NCBI GenBank assembly: GCA_005788145.1
Contig: SXYY01000056.1
Span: 1-10,249 of the forward strand
Source of the DNA: Bacteroidota bacterium
GTDB lineage: Bacteria > Bacteroidota > Bacteroidia > NS11-12g > UBA955
Length of the DNA stretch: 10,249 nt
Reading direction: 5' to 3'
Shown: one piece after another, positions 7,184-10,249 of the stretch
How the letters are laid out: the number at the start of each line of letters is the position of its first letter
Numbering within the stretch: position 1 is the stretch's first letter
Position numbers and translations under genes: made by a program
The notes under the pieces: generated by a model
The model's input: the letters and a program-made list of their open reading frames with translations, nothing else
Database searches by the model: none
Told to the model about the DNA's origin: nothing

Positions 7184-7381
7184 TTAGTGAGCAGCTTCAG
7201 TTGAAGTAGCAGCGGCAGAATCAGTAGCAGTTGAATCAGCAGCAGTTGAGTCAGTAGCAGTTGAATCTACAACAGTAGAATCAGCAGCAGTTGAATCGGT
7301 AGCAGCAGTTTCAGCTGAGTTAGAGCAAGCAGCGAACGCGAACATAGCGCAAGCAGCAACGGCGAAAGTGATTTTTTTCAT
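7184..7381 (-). CDS. Small lipoprotein with DST pentapeptide repeats
   Basis: This 65-residue protein starts MKKITFAV and has a lipobox-like FAAC ending at C19, so it should be exported and lipidated at C19. The mature part (about 46 residues) is low complexity: six tandem five-residue units of the form T-A-(A/T/V)-D-S (residues 26-55), then an Ala/Thr tail ending EAAH. It lacks aromatic or further cysteine residues after C19 and is probably disordered and acidic. Similar short Thr/Asp/Ser/Ala-rich lipoproteins are, to my knowledge, common in Bacteroidota without assigned function. The gene is a separate unit, with its own strong promoter, A-rich leader (AAGAAACAAACAAA before ATG) and strong terminator, suggesting abundant expression. 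Function unknown. Confidence 0.8.
   Translation of the reverse strand: MKKITFAVAACAMFAFAACSNSAETAATDSTAADSTVVDSTATDSTAADSTATDSAAATSTEAAH
7217..7306 (-). repeat. Six tandem 15-bp coding repeats
   Basis: Six in-frame 15-nt units encode AATDS, TAADS, TVVDS, TATDS, TAADS and TATDS. Core bases repeat closely (GTTGAATCAGCAGCA-like on the plus strand), with synonymous and conservative changes. As each unit is a multiple of three, gain or loss of units would change length without shifting frame. Confidence 0.8.
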
Positions 7382-7409
7382 TTTGTTTGTTTCTTAATTA
7401 AGTGTGTGG

Positions 7410-7440
7410 CAAAAATAGAAGCGAAATCACAAACTGCAAA
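7410..7440 (-). promoter_or_regulatory. Consensus Bacteroidota promoter for the small lipoprotein
   Basis: On the minus strand TTTG (7440-7437), a 19-nt spacer and TATTTTTG (7417-7410) match TTTG-N19-TAnnTTTG exactly. The implied start is near 7405, giving a leader of about 24 nt that is A-rich and contains the palindrome CTTAATTAAG (7393-7402). Confidence 0.75.
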
Positions 7441-7449
7441 GAAATTTTC

Positions 7450-7476
7450 AAAAAAAATGTAAAAAAAAGTAAAAAA
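7450..7476 (-). promoter_or_regulatory. Helically phased A-tracts upstream of the lipoprotein promoter
   Basis: A-runs of 8, 8 and 6 bases begin at 7450, 7461 and 7471, that is 11 and 10 bp apart. They sit just upstream of the -33 element (7440-7437) as read on the minus strand. Phased A-tracts are known to bend DNA and to act as UP-type elements; activity here is inferred. Confidence 0.5.
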
Positions 7477-7478
7477 CA

Positions 7479-7504
7479 TTCAATTAATTGATTTTCAATT
7501 AATT
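7479..7504. repeat. Direct repeat of TTCAATTAATT containing a palindrome
   Basis: TTCAATTAATT occurs at 7479-7489 and 7494-7504, 15 bp apart. The first copy extends to the perfect 10-bp palindrome CAATTAATTG (7481-7490). The position, about 75-100 bp upstream of the lipoprotein transcription start, would suit a regulator, but chance is possible in such AT-rich DNA. Confidence 0.4.
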
Positions 7505-7639
7505 ACATTTTAAAAAACCTAACATTTGAATCAAAATGTGAGATTTTTTACACAAAAAAGACCAAAAAAGCGATTCTACGAACAGTAAATTCATCCCCAA
7601 AAAGCGATGAATTTTCATCTGCAAATTTCCAGCGATATT

Positions 7640-7674
7640 ATGTTCAATGTTAGGGCCATGTTAGAAATGAACAT
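7640..7674. repeat. Nested dyad and phased direct repeat, operator-like
   Basis: ATGTTCA (7640-7646) and TGAACAT (7668-7674) are exact inverted repeats. Between them ATGTTAG occurs twice, at 7647-7653 and 7658-7664, starting 11 bp apart. This lies about 65-100 bp upstream of the carotenoid gene's -7 box. A DNA-binding role is inference. Confidence 0.4.
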
Positions 7675-7676
7675 TC

Positions 7677-7723
7677 AAAATCACCATACCAAAGAGTATG
7701 GAACCATCCTTTTGGGTGATTTT
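7677..7723. other. Long inverted repeat with inner hairpin upstream of the carotenoid gene
   Basis: AAAATCACC (7677-7685) pairs perfectly with GGTGATTTT (7715-7723). Inside, CCATAC (7684-7689) pairs with GTATGG (7696-7701) around CAAAGA; the two stems share bases 7684-7685, so one or the other is slightly shortened. As RNA it could be a terminator-like or regulatory fold; as DNA the right arm abuts the putative -33 element. Confidence 0.4.
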
Positions 7724-7746
7724 CTCCTCCCCGTGGGGTACATTTG
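7711..7746 (+). promoter_or_regulatory. Candidate promoter of the carotenoid gene with long spacer
   Basis: TACATTTG (7739-7746) is an exact TAnnTTTG -7 box 9 nt before the ATG at 7756. The nearest TTTG (7711-7714) is 24 nt upstream, longer than the usual 19-21. The spacer ends with the dyad CCCC-GT-GGGG (7729-7738), which directly abuts the -7 box. Confidence 0.5.
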
Positions 7747-7755
7747 TAGTGCGCT

Positions 7756-8394
7756 ATGAACAATGTAGAAAATCGTTTTATTACCCTGGTCGCCATCATC
7801 TATTGTGTAGGCATTGCTGGTTTCCTGATTCCATCACTGAACGCTACCTTTATGTGGCTCACCCCCTACAATATCATCGCTGCATTTATTTTTGCGTGGA
7901 TCTTCCACAAAAAATGGGAAGCCAAGCACGTCGCCTTGATATTAACCGTGGGTGTTTTGGGATTTTTTCTTGAGTACGCGGGTGTAACTACGGGCAAGAT
8001 TTTCGGAAGTTATCACTACGGCCGCACACTTGGTACAGGATGGCAGGGCGTTCCCTACCTCATTGGCCTCAACTGGGCTGCATTGATTTTTTTCACCTCT
8101 AGCCTATTGGCAGGTCGCATAAGCAACCCTTATGGCGCCTCGTTCCTCGGCGCCTGCCTCATGACCCTATACGATTTCTTCCTCGAACCCGTAGCCATGC
8201 GTTACGATTTCTGGCATTGGCATCGCGGAATCATCCCCACCCAAAACTACATCGCATGGTTCATTGCGGCATTTCTCTTTCAACTACTACTCCACCTTAA
8301 TACAAAACCCCAGCGGAATAAAATGGCCGGGGCCATGTACTTTATCCAGCTGGGGTTTTTCTTGGTACTCTACGTGTATATCCGAATCTTTTAA
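7756..8394 (+). CDS. cruF: CruF-like carotenoid biosynthesis membrane protein (DUF422)
   Basis: This 212-residue protein has about six or seven hydrophobic helices and the conserved core of the DUF422 carotenoid family. That core runs LEYAGVTTGKIFGSYHYG (72-89), then GVPYLIGLNW (98-107) and YDFFLEPVA (139-147), with acidic E73, D140 and E144 near predicted membrane faces. Known members hydrate the 1,2 double bond of a linear carotenoid end, such as gamma-carotene 1'-hydratase CruF or the bacterioruberin-pathway hydratases. The exact carotenoid here is unknown. An in-frame TAG three codons upstream fixes ATG 7756 as the start in this frame. No other carotenoid gene is in the window, so the cluster is either elsewhere or to be found outside. 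The last four bases overlap the end of the convergent acyl-CoA synthetase gene. Confidence 0.82.
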   Translation: MNNVENRFITLVAIIYCVGIAGFLIPSLNATFMWLTPYNIIAAFIFAWIFHKKWEAKHVALILTVGVLGFFLEYAGVTTGKIFGSYHYGRTLGTGWQGVPYLIGLNWAALIFFTSSLLAGRISNPYGASFLGACLMTLYDFFLEPVAMRYDFWHWHRGIIPTQNYIAWFIAAFLFQLLLHLNTKPQRNKMAGAMYFIQLGFFLVLYVYIRIF

Positions 8395-10249
8395 GCGTAC
8401 ATCGCTTCGATCTCGTCGGCGTACTTCTCCATCACCACCTTGCGCTTCACTTTTAGCGTGATCGTCATGTCGCCCGCTTCAACACTAAAGGGTTCGCGCT
8501 TGACAATGAAATCCTTGATGCGCTCAAACTTCGCCAAATTCTCACTCAACTTCTTCACGTCCTCTTGCATCCACTTCTTGATTTCTTCATCCTGTATGAA
8601 AGGATCACCCACCTCAAAATAATCTTTCCTGCCACCAAAGGCCGATTTCAACTCATCCATGTTCGGGTGAATGATCGCTGTTAAGTATTCCTTCTTGTCA
8701 CCTACGATGAACACCTGTTCCAACTTGGGACTCCTCAACAACACATTCTCAATCTGGGTAGGATAGATGTTCTTACCCAACGATGTCTTCAACATGTTCT
8801 TCAAACGATCTGTGATTTTCAAATAACCACGATCAAACCTTCCAATATCGCCCGTATGGAACCAACCCTCGGTGTCAAACACCTCAGCTGTAGCCTCGGG
8901 TCTGTTCCAATAGCCTTGCATCACGTTCGGACCTTTTACCAATATCTCACCCTCCTCACTTGCAAAATTGGGCTCGAATGAATCATAAGTTTGCAACGCC
9001 AAAAACTTCTTTGTCTCAATGTCTTGTATGGCCACCTGCTGTCGGGGAGCAACCCTACCAACCGTACCATATACCTGACGTTCAAATTCGTTCACGGTTA
9101 CCAATGGACTTGTTTCGCTCAATCCGTATCCCTCCTGCACCCGCATGCCCAAGTTGGCGAAGAATTCACCCACATGCACAGGCAAAGCACCCGCACCACT
9201 CACAAACATCTTCAAACGGCCGCCCATTTTCGCCTTGATTTTTGAATACACCAATTTCTCAGCAATACCCACTTGCATGGCCAACAAAGGACCCACCATT
9301 TTGCCCTGATCGCGACGGACCCGGGCCTCTCCGCCCACTTTCAGCGCCCACAAGAAAATTTTGGCACTTGCGCCGCCCTTCTCCGTTGCACTCTTGTATA
9401 CTTTGTCGTGAACCCGCTCCAACAAACGTGGAACCGCTGCCATCAATGTCGGACGCATTTCTTGAATATTCTGTGCCACCTTATCAATGTTCTCTGCAAA
9501 GGCGACCTGCGCACCAATATAGGTGCTCAAATACATGGTAGCCAACCGTTCAAATACGTGACTCAGTGGCAAGAAACTCAAATACAAGTCATCAGAAGTG
9601 ATTGTGGGACACAATTCTTTGGCATCGTAACAGTTACTCATGAAGTTGTAATGCGTGAGCATCACCCCTTTGGGCATCCCTGTGGTTCCACTCGTGTAAA
9701 TAAATGTAGAGAGATCCGTTTTCTCAACTGCCGCAAACCGTGCTTCAATCGCTGCTGCGTGCTTTTCGCGAAGTGCTTGTCCTTCAACCCGCACAGTAGA
9801 AAAATCGGTATACAATGCACCGCTCTCCAAATCTGACGGCATACAAACCACCTTCATCACCGTGTTACAGTCCGATTGTACTTTCTTAAACTTCTTCAAC
9901 AAGAAGGCGTTTCCCACGAACAATACTTTCGAACCACTATCATTCAAGATATAAGCGGTTTCTTCATGGGTCAACGTAGGATAAATGGATACATTGACCA
10001 ACCCAAGTTTCTGGAGTGTTTGATCGATAAAATAGTATTCGGGACAGTTATCCAAGACCATCGCCACGCGATCGCCTTTTTCCAACCCCAATTCCATCAG
10101 CCATGACCCAATTTGGGCCACTGCATCCAAAACATCTTGATAGTGATATTTCTCCCAAACGCCCTTTTCTTTCGCGAACATCACCGGGTGGTCCAACGAA
10201 TGGATTTTGGTGGCCGCATTTACATAAAATTCATGAAGAGATTTGAAAT
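8391..10249 (-). CDS. Long-chain fatty acid--CoA ligase (AMP-binding), 5' end cut by window edge
   Basis: The frame is open from the right edge to TAA at 8391, giving 618 visible residues; the true start lies outside. In visible numbering, the AMP-binding P-loop TSGTTGMPKG is at 185-194. GYGLSETSP (373-381), GWFHTGD (461-467), DRLKNMLKTSLGKNI (480-494) and the C-terminal TLKVKRKVV (597-605, with the expected catalytic lysine) follow in family order. It is a cytosolic or membrane-associated enzyme that activates long-chain fatty acids through an acyl-AMP to acyl-CoA for degradation or lipid synthesis. Length and motifs fit the roughly 600-residue FadD15/LACS type more than the 560-residue E. 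coli FadD. A TTG at 10196 could be read as a start, but the frame upstream (FKSLHEFYVNAATKIHS) looks coding, so the gene continues. It overlaps the carotenoid gene by 4 nt, tail to tail. Confidence 0.92.
   Translation of the reverse strand, partial: FKSLHEFYVNAATKIHSLDHPVMFAKEKGVWEKYHYQDVLDAVAQIGSWLMELGLEKGDRVAMVLDNCPEYYFIDQTLQKLGLVNVSIYPTLTHEETAYILNDSGSKVLFVGNAFLLKKFKKVQSDCNTVMKVVCMPSDLESGALYTDFSTVRVEGQALREKHAAAIEARFAAVEKTDLSTFIYTSGTTGMPKGVMLTHYNFMSNCYDAKELCPTITSDDLYLSFLPLSHVFERLATMYLSTYIGAQVAFAENIDKVAQNIQEMRPTLMAAVPRLLERVHDKVYKSATEKGGASAKIFLWALKVGGEARVRRDQGKMVGPLLAMQVGIAEKLVYSKIKAKMGGRLKMFVSGAGALPVHVGEFFANLGMRVQEGYGLSETSPLVTVNEFERQVYGTVGRVAPRQQVAIQDIETKKFLALQTYDSFEPNFASEEGEILVKGPNVMQGYWNRPEATAEVFDTEGWFHTGDIGRFDRGYLKITDRLKNMLKTSLGKNIYPTQIENVLLRSPKLEQVFIVGDKKEYLTAIIHPNMDELKSAFGGRKDYFEVGDPFIQDEEIKKWMQEDVKKLSENLAKFERIKDFIVKREPFSVEAGDMTITLKVKRKVVMEKYADEIEAMYA

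Larger units (their letters stand above)
7382..7755. other. 374-nt AT-rich intergenic region between divergent genes
   Basis: No convincing coding frame is visible on either strand. It holds the lipoprotein leader and promoter (7382-7440), A-tracts (7450-7476), an AT-rich direct repeat (7479-7504), and a weak hairpin ACATTT/AAATGT (7522-7539). It also has two copies of AAAAAGCGAT (7565-7574 and 7599-7608), a GATGAA/TTCATC dyad (7606-7619), structured elements at 7640-7723, and the promoter of the carotenoid gene (7711-7746). Confidence 0.7.

Noticed and set aside
7217..7306. Regularly spaced repeats as a CRISPR array
   Set aside because: Units are 15 bp, contiguous and in frame within a coding region, with no unique spacers.
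7698..7973. Plus-strand frame of 91 codons starting in the intergenic region
   Set aside because: Most of it overlaps the carotenoid gene in another frame and its translation resembles no family; the DUF422 motifs are in the other frame.
10194..10196. TTG at 10196 as the true start of the acyl-CoA ligase
   Set aside because: The same frame stays open to the window edge and encodes a plausible N-terminal segment, so the gene continues beyond the window.

Overview
The window reads as chromosomal DNA of a free-living Bacteroidota. The signs are a type IX secretion (T9SS) C-terminal sorting domain, a Bacteroidota-type LysM/glucosaminidase, a full-length DsbD with fused thioredoxin domain, a CruF-like carotenoid protein, and several promoters matching the phylum's TTTG / TAnnTTTG consensus instead of -35/-10 boxes. 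Shine-Dalgarno sequences are essentially absent. I cannot fix the order; Flavobacteriales or Chitinophagales would both fit. I see no tRNA, rRNA, insertion sequence, phage gene or CRISPR array.

Layout. 1-1544 (minus): most of a secreted glucosaminidase with at least five LysM repeats, cut by the left edge. 1545-1650: divergent promoter region. 1651-5602 (plus): a tight three-gene run, dsbD, gmhA and a CNT nucleoside transporter, with gaps of 9 and 16 nt. 5619-7115 (minus): a run of T9SS sorting-domain mini-protein, SSAT-like acetyltransferase and rhomboid protease, with gaps of 3 and 12 nt. 7184-7381 (minus): a tiny repeat-rich lipoprotein gene with its own strong promoter and a textbook terminator; the next gene's promoter overlaps that terminator. 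7382-7755: a 374-nt AT-rich spacer with A-tracts, repeats and dyads. 7756-8394 (plus): a CruF-like carotenoid membrane protein. 8391-10249 (minus): a long-chain acyl-CoA synthetase, cut at its 5' end by the right edge and overlapping the carotenoid gene tail to tail by 4 nt.

How the genes relate. Most are housekeeping or envelope functions: cell wall turnover, periplasmic disulfide reduction, heptose synthesis, nucleoside uptake, membrane proteolysis and fatty acid activation. The first plus-strand run looks like an operon by spacing, but its three products share no obvious pathway.

I found no convincing new multi-gene system. The most unusual parts are the passengerless T9SS mini-protein, the small DST-repeat lipoprotein with its elaborate promoter, the promoter built into a terminator hairpin, the very short leaders implied by promoter positions, and the structured 7640-7740 region upstream of the carotenoid gene.
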